NCBI RefSeq assembly: GCF_036289405.1
Contig: NZ_JAYFFI010000020.1
Span: 1-42,074, forward strand
DNA length: 42,074 nt
Source: Pseudoramibacter faecis
Lineage (GTDB): Bacteria; Bacillota; Clostridia; Eubacteriales; Eubacteriaceae
Direction of reading: 5' to 3'
The position numbers were made by a program, and so were the translations under genes. The notes beneath the pieces are model-generated. The model ran no database searches. It saw only the letters and a list, made by a program, of their open reading frames with translations, and was not told the origin of the DNA. Below, piece after piece: positions 21,977 to 30,386 of the stretch; the first letter of the stretch is position 1; each line of letters begins with the position of its first letter.

Positions 21977-24172
21977 ATGAAAAGACCGGCCATTTGGATC
22001 ATAGCAGGTATGATATTCGTGATCCTTTGTGTCGGTTTTTTTGATGGAAAATCAACGGTTTACGATGCTTATATCGGGAAAACCGTTCGAATGACTGGGG
22101 TTGTTGAAACGATCCCGACTCGTCATAGACAACAGGTGCGCTTTGTATTGGGCAAAACGGTTATCAACGGGGAACGGATTCATGGCAAGGTCATGACATC
22201 TGTGTCATGTTTTGACAGAAAAGATGATTTGAAGACGCTGCAGCCCGGAGACATCGTCAGAACCGAAGGAGCGCTGGCGCTTCCAAATGGACGTCGGAAT
22301 CCCGGCGGTTTTGATTACCGGCGCTATTTAAAATCAAGGGGAATTTCAGCACAAATTTATGTGCCATATAAACATAAAGTGACCATCGCGGGGCAATGGC
22401 ATTCACCGATTTTTTCGGTATTACAGCTAAGAAAAAGTTTGACAGCGGTTTGTAATCAATATTTTGATCAACGCGTGGCTCATTTATTGACGGGCATTCT
22501 TTTTGGTGATCTTCAGGGAGATACCCAATTGCGGGAAACATTTGCTGATGCTGGGATTGCGCATGTGTTGGCTGTTTCGGGGCTGCATGTTGGTTATTTA
22601 TGTGCAGCCGTTTGGTGGCTGTGCAAGGCGATGGGGCGAAAAGAAGCACAAGCAATGGTGATGACCGCTGTGGCCGTTGGCTTTTATATTGTATTGACCG
22701 GCTTCGCGGTATCCGTGGTTCGGGCGGCAATCATGCTGATGATTCCGTTTTGGGGACGGGTGACAAAACGTCATGTGGATCGGCTTTCGGCTTTGTGTGT
22801 GGCAGCGATGATCATTCTTGCTGTTGCGCCGCATCAACTCTGGAGTGTCAGCTTTCAAATGAGCTTCGGGGCGGTGTTGGGAATCATTCTGCTGTACCGA
22901 CCGTTGGTTTATCGCGTGACCCGCGACTTAGACATTCGGTCACGTCGCGGGAAATGGCTCGTTCAATCTATCAGCTTGACAATAGCAGCCACGATCGGCA
23001 CCTTGCCGGCAACGTTATATTATTTTCAAACGGTGAATGTGATTGGACTCGTGGGAAATCTGCTTGTGGTACCGCTTGTCGGCATTTTATTAATCCTGGC
23101 CTTTGTTGTGATTCCTTTCCTGATGGTGTTTCCGGAGCTGGCACAAGTGATAGTCATTTTGCCATCGTTGCTGGCAAAGTTCATTTTCGCGTTGACTGAT
23201 CGGTTGCGCGCATTGGCTTTTTTCAACTTTCACGGTGGAGCATTGTCGCTTGCGGCATTTCTTTTGATTGTCATGTTGGCGTTGCTCGCTGCGGGCTATT
23301 TTAACCTTCGGCATTATCGGCAGGTTATGGTGGTTTCGATCGGGCTGCCGCTTTTAATTTTTTTGACCTTATTGCCGGGATGGCTGCCGCAGGGGTTAAA
23401 GATTACCTATTTGGATGTGGGGCAGGGCGACGCCGCATTGATTGAAACGCCGGCCGGCGGCGCTTATCTGATTGACGGCGGCGGATATGAAGACAGGATT
23501 CCGGGGGAAAATGCAGAGCGAACGCCCATATCCGAACAGGTGCTCTTGCCGGCACTTTACAGCAAGGGAATTACGCATCTAGATGGCGCGTTTATTTCCC
23601 ACAATCATGCAGATCACGTTCAAGGAATCGAAGAGCTATCTGGGAAGATCCCGATTGATCGGATTTATGTTTCGACGAAATACAATGGCTGGTTGATACG
23701 TCAAAAGAAAATTCCGGTGGCTGTGTTGTCCCAGGGCGACACGTTAAAAACGAAAGATGGCCTGCGGATGGTTGTGCTATGGCCGGAGCGCGATGTCGAG
23801 GCGGTTGCCGACGACAGACAAAATGAAGTTTCAATGATTTTGCGTCTGCAGTATGGGCGGCGGTCCTTTTTATTTACAGGCGATGCCGGTATTGAAACGG
23901 AGCCCCGATTGGATCCGCAGGCCATTGATGCCGACGTGCTGAAGGTGGGGCATCATGGGAGCGCCAGCGCAACATCGGCCGCTTTTTTAAAGTCTGTTAC
24001 GCCGGCGATTGCGGTCATCTCTGTAGGGCAACACAATTGGTACGGGCATCCAACGCCGGCTGTGCTTAAAAGAATTCGTCGATCAAAGGCACAATGTTAT
24101 CGAACGGATCAAAACGGTGCCGTCGAATTAACCACAAATGGGAAAGCACTTAAAATCAAAACCTACGAATGA
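21977..24172 (+). CDS. comEC: ComEC/Rec2 DNA-uptake channel protein
   Basis: A 731-residue polytopic membrane protein that forms the channel for single-stranded DNA during natural transformation. A short N-terminal membrane anchor and an OB-like outer domain (residues 25-150) precede the Competence domain, which starts LLTGILFGDLQGDTQLRETF and has IAHVLAVSGLHVGYL. From about residue 475 comes a metallo-beta-lactamase-type domain with YLDVGQGDAALIETP, YLIDGGG and the metal motif SHNHADH near residue 540, then KVGHHGSASATSAAF; this part may act as the nuclease that degrades one strand. All domains are intact. It overlaps the holA region by a few bases. Confidence 0.93.
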   Translation: MKRPAIWIIAGMIFVILCVGFFDGKSTVYDAYIGKTVRMTGVVETIPTRHRQQVRFVLGKTVINGERIHGKVMTSVSCFDRKDDLKTLQPGDIVRTEGALALPNGRRNPGGFDYRRYLKSRGISAQIYVPYKHKVTIAGQWHSPIFSVLQLRKSLTAVCNQYFDQRVAHLLTGILFGDLQGDTQLRETFADAGIAHVLAVSGLHVGYLCAAVWWLCKAMGRKEAQAMVMTAVAVGFYIVLTGFAVSVVRAAIMLMIPFWGRVTKRHVDRLSALCVAAMIILAVAPHQLWSVSFQMSFGAVLGIILLYRPLVYRVTRDLDIRSRRGKWLVQSISLTIAATIGTLPATLYYFQTVNVIGLVGNLLVVPLVGILLILAFVVIPFLMVFPELAQVIVILPSLLAKFIFALTDRLRALAFFNFHGGALSLAAFLLIVMLALLAAGYFNLRHYRQVMVVSIGLPLLIFLTLLPGWLPQGLKITYLDVGQGDAALIETPAGGAYLIDGGGYEDRIPGENAERTPISEQVLLPALYSKGITHLDGAFISHNHADHVQGIEELSGKIPIDRIYVSTKYNGWLIRQKKIPVAVLSQGDTLKTKDGLRMVVLWPERDVEAVADDRQNEVSMILRLQYGRRSFLFTGDAGIETEPRLDPQAIDADVLKVGHHGSASATSAAFLKSVTPAIAVISVGQHNWYGHPTPAVLKRIRRSKAQCYRTDQNGAVELTTNGKALKIKTYE

Positions 24173-24216
24173 ATAAAAAGTTTCAAGAAAGATTAAACAG
24201 CATCAAAAGGAGATAT

Positions 24217-25233
24217 ATGAAATATCAAGAATTGATGAAGCAAATGCGCAGCGGCCAGCCGGCTAATATCTATTTGTTTACCGGCCCGGAAGAATACATT
24301 GCCAAAATGATGGAAAAACAGCTGATTCAAACGGTTATTCCCGAGGGACTTAACCAGCTGAACGTCATGCATTTTAAAGATAAAGATTTTGAAATCGGTG
24401 AAGTGATTGCCAGTTGCCGCCAGTTGCCGATGATGAGCGAGCATCGTGTTGTGGTGCTGCGAGAAGAGACCGGACTTTGTCACGGCTCGGACACCAAAAC
24501 CGTGGATGCTTTTTGTGCGTATCTGGAGAACCCGGAGCCGTCGACGATTCTGATCGTGCACGACAGCAAACCGGATAAACGAAAAAAAGTTTATAAGACA
24601 CTTGAAAAGGTCGCTGCGGTTGTCGATTATGAAAAGCTGAATATGGCAGAGCTTGAAAATTGGATTGCGATGCGCTTTAAACGCGCGCATAAAAAAATCG
24701 GCACACGCACGCTGCGAAATCTGATCGAAAGGACCCGATATCTCACCAGTGATGCCTGCGACATGGCGATGATTGATAACCGCGTGGCCCAGTTGATTGA
24801 TTATCTGGGAGCTGAAGAGCTGGTACAACGCCAGGATGTAGCAGAGGTGGTGCCGGACGCCGTTGACGATAATATTTTTAAAATGATTGATCATGCGCTG
24901 GGAGGCAATATGGCCGGATCGATTGAAATGCTCGGGCGTTTTTATCTTCAGGGGGAATCGCCTTTTGGGGTTTTTGGATTATTGGCAGGGCAAATCCGGA
25001 CGATGATGCAGGTGTGTTTACTGTCGCATCGGCGTATGCCGGTGAACATGATTGCCAAAAAAGTGGGGCGTCCGGTTTTTGTGGTCAAAGAGATGGCCGA
25101 CCGCTCCAGAAAATACGGTCTTAACAAGCTTCGGGGGTTAATGATTGCACTCGGAGATCTGGATCTGTCGATGAAGACCGGCGCCATCGATCCGGAACTG
25201 GGCATCGAGCTGTTTATGATGCGCCTGGCATAG
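24217..25233 (+). CDS. holA: DNA polymerase III subunit delta
   Basis: A 338-residue AAA-fold clamp-loader subunit that opens the sliding clamp. It begins MKYQELMKQMRSGQPANIYL followed by FTGPEEYIAKMM, typical of delta subunits, and the C-terminal collar domain contains YLQGESPFGVFGLLAGQIR. The start at 24217 has AAAAGGAG just upstream and matches the usual delta N-terminus. An in-frame ATG at 24169, overlapping the comEC stop, would add 16 Lys/Arg-rich residues and is a less likely alternative. The comEC-holA-rpsT order is a conserved Firmicute neighbourhood. Confidence 0.93.
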   Translation: MKYQELMKQMRSGQPANIYLFTGPEEYIAKMMEKQLIQTVIPEGLNQLNVMHFKDKDFEIGEVIASCRQLPMMSEHRVVVLREETGLCHGSDTKTVDAFCAYLENPEPSTILIVHDSKPDKRKKVYKTLEKVAAVVDYEKLNMAELENWIAMRFKRAHKKIGTRTLRNLIERTRYLTSDACDMAMIDNRVAQLIDYLGAEELVQRQDVAEVVPDAVDDNIFKMIDHALGGNMAGSIEMLGRFYLQGESPFGVFGLLAGQIRTMMQVCLLSHRRMPVNMIAKKVGRPVFVVKEMADRSRKYGLNKLRGLMIALGDLDLSMKTGAIDPELGIELFMMRLA

Positions 25234-25262
25234 GAAATAGGAAAAGCGGAAAATGGACAAAT

Positions 25263-25285
25263 AAAAAGGCGGCCGTTCGGCCGCC
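25263..25285 (-). terminator. Terminator of rpsT
   Basis: On the minus strand GGCGGCC (25285-25279) pairs with GGCCGCC (25274-25268) and is followed by TTTTTA. With A bases on the other side it may also slow transcripts from holA. Confidence 0.85.
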
Positions 25286-25313
25286 CGAGACACGTGTTAG
25301 GGAATAAACGAGA

Positions 25314-25580
25314 TTAGGCAGTGACTTTGTCGAGCGCTTTTGCCAACTGGCTTTTTTTGCGCGATGCCACATTTTTGTGAATGACATGTTTGGCAACAGC
25401 TTGATCCAAACGCTTTGCAGCTGTGTTAAATGCATCCTGAGCCCTTGCTGCGTCGCCTTCTGAAACAACAGCCTTAAATTGCTTTTCGACTGTCTTTAGG
25501 TTCGTGCGGACAGCTTTGTTGCGTATGCGGGCAATTTCGTTGGTCTTTGCTCTCTTAATCGCTGATTTGATATTAGCCAT
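25314..25580 (-). CDS. rpsT: 30S ribosomal protein S20
   Basis: An 88-residue basic helical protein with the S20 signature start MANIKSAIKRAKTNEIARIR and the C-terminal KNVASRKKSQLAKAL. It binds 16S rRNA early in 30S assembly. GGAGG lies 12 bases before the ATG; an ATG seven codons further upstream is in frame but overlaps this site. It has its own consensus promoter and a strong terminator, so it forms a single-gene unit opposite to its neighbours. Confidence 0.97.
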   Translation of the reverse strand: MANIKSAIKRAKTNEIARIRNKAVRTNLKTVEKQFKAVVSEGDAARAQDAFNTAAKRLDQAVAKHVIHKNVASRKKSQLAKALDKVTA

Positions 25581-25618
25581 TGAAGTACCGTACCTCCTCA
25601 TTTATTGTTAACGTGAAA

Positions 25619-25647
25619 AGTATAGCACAGGCTATTATTGAAAACAA
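25619..25647 (-). promoter_or_regulatory. Promoter of rpsT
   Basis: On the minus strand TTGTTT (25647-25642), a 17-base spacer ending in TGC, and TATACT (25624-25619), an extended -10 promoter. Confidence 0.8.
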
Positions 25648-25715
25648 GAAAATTTTCAATCGCCCCTGGATTTACAAATGACTTTCATCAAGTGCTTTTG
25701 TGAGCAGCGGGGTAT

Positions 25716-25745
25716 TTGCAAGCGAAAGCGGCTCTGTGTTAAGAT
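25716..25745 (+). promoter_or_regulatory. Promoter of lepA
   Basis: TTGCAA (25716-25721), an 18-base spacer ending TGT, then TAAGAT (25740-25745), divergent from the rpsT promoter. Confidence 0.65.
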
Positions 25746-25792
25746 AACAACGCCCATTCGGATGTAGAAAAAATTAAAAGAAGGATTGATAC

Positions 25793-27601
25793 ATGTCTTT
25801 GACACAACAGGAAAGAACGCGCAATTTTTCGATTATTGCACATATCGATCACGGCAAATCGACGCTGGCCGATCGGCTTATCGAAAAGACAGGGTTAATC
25901 TCGGCCCATGATATGGAAGATCAGCTTTTGGACAACATGGAATTGGAACGCGAACGCGGAATCACCATCAAGCTGCAGGCCATTCGCCTTTTGTACAAAG
26001 CAAAAGACGGCAATGAATACATTTTAAACCTGATCGATACACCAGGTCACGTTGACTTTACCTATGAAGTCTCCCGGTCACTCGCGGCTTGTGAGGGGGC
26101 CGTTTTGGTGGTGGATGCCTCTCAGGGAATTGAGGCACAAACCATTGCCAACGTCTATTTGGCATTGGACAATGATCTGGAAATTCTGCCGGTAATCAAT
26201 AAAATTGATTTGGCATCGGCTGAACCGGACCGCGTTAAAGGGGAAATTGAAGATATCGTTGGTCTGCCGGCAGAAGGTGCGCCGCTGATTTCTGCAAAAG
26301 CCGATATTAATATTGACGAAGTACTCGAAGATATTGTTCACAATGTGCCGGCACCGACAGGAGATGTCAACGCCCCATTAAAGGCTTTGATTTTCGACTC
26401 GTATTACGACCAATACCGCGGTGTGATTGCCTCGGTGCGCATCGTTGAGGGAACCATCAAAGCCGGTATGCGCTGTTATCTGATGGCTGGGAATTTGCAG
26501 TTTGATGTGGAAGAAGTCGGTTTTTTTGAAAATCGATTGTATCCGGAAGATCAATTGCAGGCCGGCGACGTCGGCTATGTGGTGGCCGGCGTTAAAACCG
26601 TCGGTGATATTGGCGTCGGGGATACCATCACGGAAGCGGCGCGCTCGGCAGCAGAGCCGTTGCCCGGCTATAAAAAAGTGATTCCCATGGTGTATTGCGG
26701 GATTTATCCGGCAGATGGTGCCAAATATGAAGACCTCAAAGAAGCATTGGCAAGGCTCCAGCTCAACGACGCGTCACTGCTGTATGAAGCAGAAACGTCC
26801 ATCGCTTTGGGATTTGGCTTCCGCTGCGGTTTTTTGGGACTTTTGCACATGGATGTCATTCAGGAACGGTTGGAGCGGGAATTTAATCTGGATTTAATGA
26901 CGACGGCACCTTCCGTGATTTATAAAGTGCTTAAAACCGACGGAGAATTGCTTTGGGTGGATAATCCGGCCAATTTGCCGGATCCCTCGGAGATTGAACA
27001 CATGGAAGAGCCGATTGTCAACGCGACGATCATGGTGCCCAGCGGTTATCTGGGGACGGTGATGGAACTGTGTCAGGATCGCCGAGGAACTTATATCAAC
27101 ATGGAATATCTGGAGGAAACACGGGTTTCAGTGCATTATGAATTGCCGTTGAACGGGATTATTTATGATTTTTTTGATGCGCTCAAATCGCGAACCCGAG
27201 GCTATGCCTCGCTGGATTATGAGGTGAAAGAATACCGCGAAGCCGATTTGGTGAAAATGGATATTTTGCTCAACGGAGATGTTGTGGACGCCTTGTCGTT
27301 TATTTTCCCCAAAGAAAAAGCCATTGCCAGAGGCCGCGCCATTTGCAAAAAACTCAAGGAAACCATTCCGAGACAAATGTTTGAGATTCCGATTCAGGCG
27401 GCCATCGGCAATAAAATTGTCGCACGGCAGACGCTCTCTGCTTTGCGGAAGGATGTATTGGCCAAATGCTATGGCGGAGATATCACCCGCAAACGCAAGC
27501 TACTGGAAAAACAAAAAGCCGGGAAAAAACGAATGCGGCAGGTTGGCAGCGTGGAAGTGCCCCAGGAAGCCTTTATGGCGGTGCTGAAGCTTGACAGTTA
27601 G
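25793..27601 (+). CDS. lepA: Elongation factor 4 (translational GTPase LepA)
   Basis: A 602-residue GTPase that acts on stalled or mis-translocated ribosomes. The GTP-binding G1 motif AHIDHGKST lies near residue 16, the switch region ERERGITIKLQA near 50, DTPGH near 80 and NKID near 135. The LepA-specific C-terminal domain is present: GGDITRKRKLLEKQKAGKK followed by VGSVEVPQEAFMAVL. The length is standard. AAGGAT precedes the ATG and a long hairpin terminator follows. The rpsT-lepA divergent pair is common in Clostridia. Confidence 0.97.
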   Translation: MSLTQQERTRNFSIIAHIDHGKSTLADRLIEKTGLISAHDMEDQLLDNMELERERGITIKLQAIRLLYKAKDGNEYILNLIDTPGHVDFTYEVSRSLAACEGAVLVVDASQGIEAQTIANVYLALDNDLEILPVINKIDLASAEPDRVKGEIEDIVGLPAEGAPLISAKADINIDEVLEDIVHNVPAPTGDVNAPLKALIFDSYYDQYRGVIASVRIVEGTIKAGMRCYLMAGNLQFDVEEVGFFENRLYPEDQLQAGDVGYVVAGVKTVGDIGVGDTITEAARSAAEPLPGYKKVIPMVYCGIYPADGAKYEDLKEALARLQLNDASLLYEAETSIALGFGFRCGFLGLLHMDVIQERLEREFNLDLMTTAPSVIYKVLKTDGELLWVDNPANLPDPSEIEHMEEPIVNATIMVPSGYLGTVMELCQDRRGTYINMEYLEETRVSVHYELPLNGIIYDFFDALKSRTRGYASLDYEVKEYREADLVKMDILLNGDVVDALSFIFPKEKAIARGRAICKKLKETIPRQMFEIPIQAAIGNKIVARQTLSALRKDVLAKCYGGDITRKRKLLEKQKAGKKRMRQVGSVEVPQEAFMAVLKLDS

Positions 27602-27613
27602 GAATGAGAGAAT

Positions 27614-27662
27614 AAAAAAGATCCTCTGCGATGGTCATAATGATCATCGTGGAGGATTTTTT
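27614..27662. terminator. Bidirectional terminator between lepA and malQ
   Basis: ATCCTC at 27621-27626 pairs with GAGGAT at 27652-27657, with inner TGCGATG/CATCGTG pairing; A runs and T runs flank both sides between convergent genes. Its outer end touches the malQ stop codon. Confidence 0.85.
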
Positions 27663-29253
27663 ATTGCTTCTGAGGTTTCAGGCGTTTATAGATACGATTC
27701 ATTTCAAAGAGCCAATGGCTGTCGGCACTGTCCAAAGCCTCCTGAGGAATCCGGAAACACCAATTGCCGCCGGCTTCGCCCGGGCAATTCATGCGTGTGT
27801 CGGCGCCGTAGCCCAGCAGATCCTGCATGGGGACAATGGTCAGTTTTGCGGCACTCATCCACAGATGGCGGATAAAGGCATGGCAGACCGGACTTTTCGG
27901 ACCACCCTGCTGCCAGGCGTCATCTTCGCAAGGATAATTGATATATTCAAAGGCGAATTGCCTGGCGCCGTCGTTGAGATCCCAGAGATAGCCCAGGAGG
28001 GTGTTATTGTCGTGAGTGCCGGTGTAAGCGACGGTGTTGGGCAAATAATTGTGGGGCCAGTGGATGCCGTCGCCGGTGTCGATAAAAGCAAATTGCATGA
28101 CGCGCATACCGGGAAAACCGCTGTCTCTAAGCAGTTGAAGAACGTCGTCATCCAATACGCCGAGATCCTCCGCAATGATACGCGGCGTCGTAAAATTAAA
28201 AGCGACATAAACTTCATTGAAAAAGTCCATACCAGGGCCGGGAAGCCACCTGCCGTTCTGGGCGGTTTCTTCATCTGCGGGGACGGCCCAATAGGCAGAG
28301 AACGCCCGAAAATGGTCGATGCGAACCGTGTCGAACAACGTTAAAGCCATGCCCAGCCGATCAAGCCACCAACGATAGCGATCCTTTTTCATTGCCTGCC
28401 AGTCGTAAAGGGGGTTGCCCCAAAGTTGACCGGTTTCGGAAAAATAATCCGGCGGAACACCGGCGATGCGGCGCGGCCGACCGTTTTGATCTAAATCGAA
28501 AAGTTCTGGATGGGCCCAAACGTCGGCAGAACCCAAGGCGACATAGATGGGCATATCGCCGATAATGGCGATCCCTTTCTGATTTGCATAGGATTTGATA
28601 TCTTGCCACTGCGTGAAAAAAAGATACTGCAAAAAAATTTCATAGGCAATGGCATTGGCCAATTTTTCTTTGATTGTGTCAAGCGTTTTGGGGTCGCGTT
28701 TGCGAAGCGTTCTGTCCGGCCAGTCCGTCCAGCAGGCAATGCCGAGATCTTTGGCAATCGCCGTATAAAGCGCATAGTCTTCAAGCCAAGGCTGGTCAGC
28801 GGTAAAGGCGTCGATTTGTTGCTGAAGGGCCGTGTCAACACGGGAAAAAGCTTTATGAAACAAAGCGGGGCGCGTGTCTTTAACCCAATCGTAGGCGGTA
28901 GCCCAGGGGGAACCATCATATCGGGCGTCACCGATTTCTTCCTCTGTGAGCAGCCCTGCGGTGTGCAGCGCATCAGGATCGATGAAATAAGGATTGCCGG
29001 CAAAAGCGGACAGGCTTTGATAGGGCGAATTAAATCCATCGATAGGGCCAAGGGGTAAAACCTGCCAATACGCACAGCCACAATGATCTAAAAAATCAAC
29101 GAATTCTTTGGCAGATTGTCCGAGGGTGCCAATGCCGTAGGGACCGGGAAGGGAGGCAATGTGCATTAAAACCCCGGAAGCGCGGCTGAATTGCGGCGGC
29201 GTTTGAATAACTGGCTGCTTTGGAATGGAATTAATTTTATTTTTTAAAGGCAT
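27661..29253 (-). CDS. malQ: 4-alpha-glucanotransferase (amylomaltase)
   Basis: A 530-residue family 77 glycoside hydrolase that moves maltooligosaccharide chains between glucans, used in glycogen or maltose metabolism. Visible marks are RASGVLMHIASLPGPYGIG at the start of the barrel, AYWQVLPLGP, the nucleophile region FDTVRIDHFRAF, the acid/base Glu in IIAEDLGVL and YTGTHDNNTLLGYLWD. The start at 29253 follows AAGGAGG, and lies inside the end of the HAD gene upstream. No other maltose or glycogen gene is nearby. Confidence 0.95.
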   Translation of the reverse strand: MPLKNKINSIPKQPVIQTPPQFSRASGVLMHIASLPGPYGIGTLGQSAKEFVDFLDHCGCAYWQVLPLGPIDGFNSPYQSLSAFAGNPYFIDPDALHTAGLLTEEEIGDARYDGSPWATAYDWVKDTRPALFHKAFSRVDTALQQQIDAFTADQPWLEDYALYTAIAKDLGIACWTDWPDRTLRKRDPKTLDTIKEKLANAIAYEIFLQYLFFTQWQDIKSYANQKGIAIIGDMPIYVALGSADVWAHPELFDLDQNGRPRRIAGVPPDYFSETGQLWGNPLYDWQAMKKDRYRWWLDRLGMALTLFDTVRIDHFRAFSAYWAVPADEETAQNGRWLPGPGMDFFNEVYVAFNFTTPRIIAEDLGVLDDDVLQLLRDSGFPGMRVMQFAFIDTGDGIHWPHNYLPNTVAYTGTHDNNTLLGYLWDLNDGARQFAFEYINYPCEDDAWQQGGPKSPVCHAFIRHLWMSAAKLTIVPMQDLLGYGADTRMNCPGEAGGNWCFRIPQEALDSADSHWLFEMNRIYKRLKPQKQ

Positions 29254-29948
29254 CAATGGAGTCCTCCTTTTGATGATGCGTGCGTAATTTATCTGCTGCT
29301 GATACGACAAAATTCGAAAGATCGCTAACGGACCGGGCAATAAAGAGCGGATGATATTTTTCGGCCGCTTCGTAATTGGCGAAACCGTAGCCATAGGTCA
29401 CAGCGGTAAGTTTCCCAGGCGCCGATAGCATCGTAACGGCTGTCGCCGATGAGCAGCGCTTCCTGCGACTGCGTTTTTAATGTGTGAAGGGCGCGATCGA
29501 TGATGGCTGCTTTTGTCAAGTTGCTTCCATCGTGCTGCACACCGTGAATACAGTTAAAATAGTGTGCAAGATGGCTGGATTCGAGTGTTTTCTGGGCGAT
29601 GGCTTCGCCCTTGAGCGTTGTGACACCCAGTTTGCAGCCGACGTCTTTCAGACTTTGAAGAAAATTGGCGATGCCAGGATAAGGCGAAGCAAGCCGATAA
29701 CTCTCTTGGATTTGAAACCGGCGATGCATGACGGCCGCTTGACGTCCCTCTTCCGGCGTAAGCCCAAACGTCTTAACATAAGAGTCGATCAAAGGGGGGC
29801 CGACGAGTGCACGGAGCTGCTTATCGGTCAAGGCCGGCCACTTCATGCTTTGCTGGACATGGCGAAAGGCGGCGAAGATGCCGGGGCCGGTATCCATCAA
29901 AGTGCCGTCGAGATCGAAAAGCACTATGCGGTATTGAAATGTGTTCAT
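29237..29948 (-). pseudogene. HAD-family phosphatase (phosphoglycolate phosphatase-like), frameshifted
   Basis: The first 180 residues, from ATG 29948, form a HAD hydrolase: FDLDGTLMDTG (motif I), VTTLKGEAIAQKTL (motif II/III region) and LLIGDSRYDAIGAWET (motif IV). After ET the frame wanders into unrelated sequence and ends at 29325. The expected HAD ending, TAVTYGYGFANYEAAEKYHP followed by VSDLSNFV, continues in a neighbouring frame from about 29407 to 29237. One surplus base, or a loss that is not a multiple of three, lies at about 29408. Spacing between the motifs is also a few residues short. It starts by overlapping the small upstream gene (ATGA) and ends over the malQ ribosome site. 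Confidence 0.75.
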
Positions 29949-30202
29949 GCTGTTGGGAGACGCCATCTTTGCCAAGAAAAAGATTCATATTCGGTTTTCA
30001 ATAATTTCTTTGCCTCTTTCAAGATCTCTTTTTCAGACAGTGGCAGACGGATGTCTCGAATCTCGATGATCTCCAGCGGATAATCGAGGACGCGCTTGGT
30101 AAGTGTGTAGCCGTCGTCATAGATTTTGGGGGTAACCTCAACTTCAAAATGATCGTCGGACACCAGTATGCTGGCACCGCGTTTGTCTATTTTTTCAAAC
30201 AT
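29945..30202 (-). CDS. Small conserved-looking protein of unknown function
   Basis: An 85-residue soluble, charged protein beginning MFEKIDKRGASILVSDDHFE. Its N-terminal half looks beta-rich (FEVEVTPKIYDDGYTLTKRV) and its C-terminal half helical (LSEKEILKEAKKLLKTEYES), ending with a Trp/Arg stretch. I do not recognise a family. AAAGGAG lies eight bases before the start at 30202, and the stop overlaps the HAD gene start, so it opens a small minus-strand operon with the HAD gene and malQ. Confidence 0.7.
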   Translation of the reverse strand: MFEKIDKRGASILVSDDHFEVEVTPKIYDDGYTLTKRVLDYPLEIIEIRDIRLPLSEKEILKEAKKLLKTEYESFSWQRWRLPTA

Positions 30203-30229
30203 AATAATCTCCTTTGTGAATACCTGTCC

Positions 30230-30238
30230 ATTATAGCA
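30230..30238 (-). promoter_or_regulatory. Extended -10 promoter for the small gene-HAD-malQ group
   Basis: On the minus strand TGC then perfect TATAAT (30235-30230), 28 bases before the small gene. The -35 is weak. Confidence 0.55.
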
Positions 30239-30295
30239 AAAATAAAAGCTGCTGCCGAAAGGTTTTGTCATTTAAGGGCAAAAAAATTTAAAAGA

Positions 30296-30324
30296 TTGCC
30301 AAAAGGCAATTTATTGACTATATT
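30296..30324 (+). promoter_or_regulatory. Promoter region of uvrC
   Basis: TTGCCA (30296-30301), a 17-base spacer and TATATT (30319-30324). A second set, TTGACT at 30314 and TATAAT at 30341, overlaps it but with a 21-base spacer. The short palindrome ATTGCC-AAAA-GGCAAT lies over the -35. Confidence 0.5.
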
Positions 30325-30386
30325 ATAAATAATTGTTTTATATAATGAAAATTAAAACAGACGAATTGAATAAAGGAAGCGATGCG

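Noticed and set aside
27631..28344. Open frame of 237 codons on the plus strand opposite malQ
   Set aside because: It starts inside the lepA-malQ terminator and lies opposite clear amylomaltase motifs; a shadow frame.
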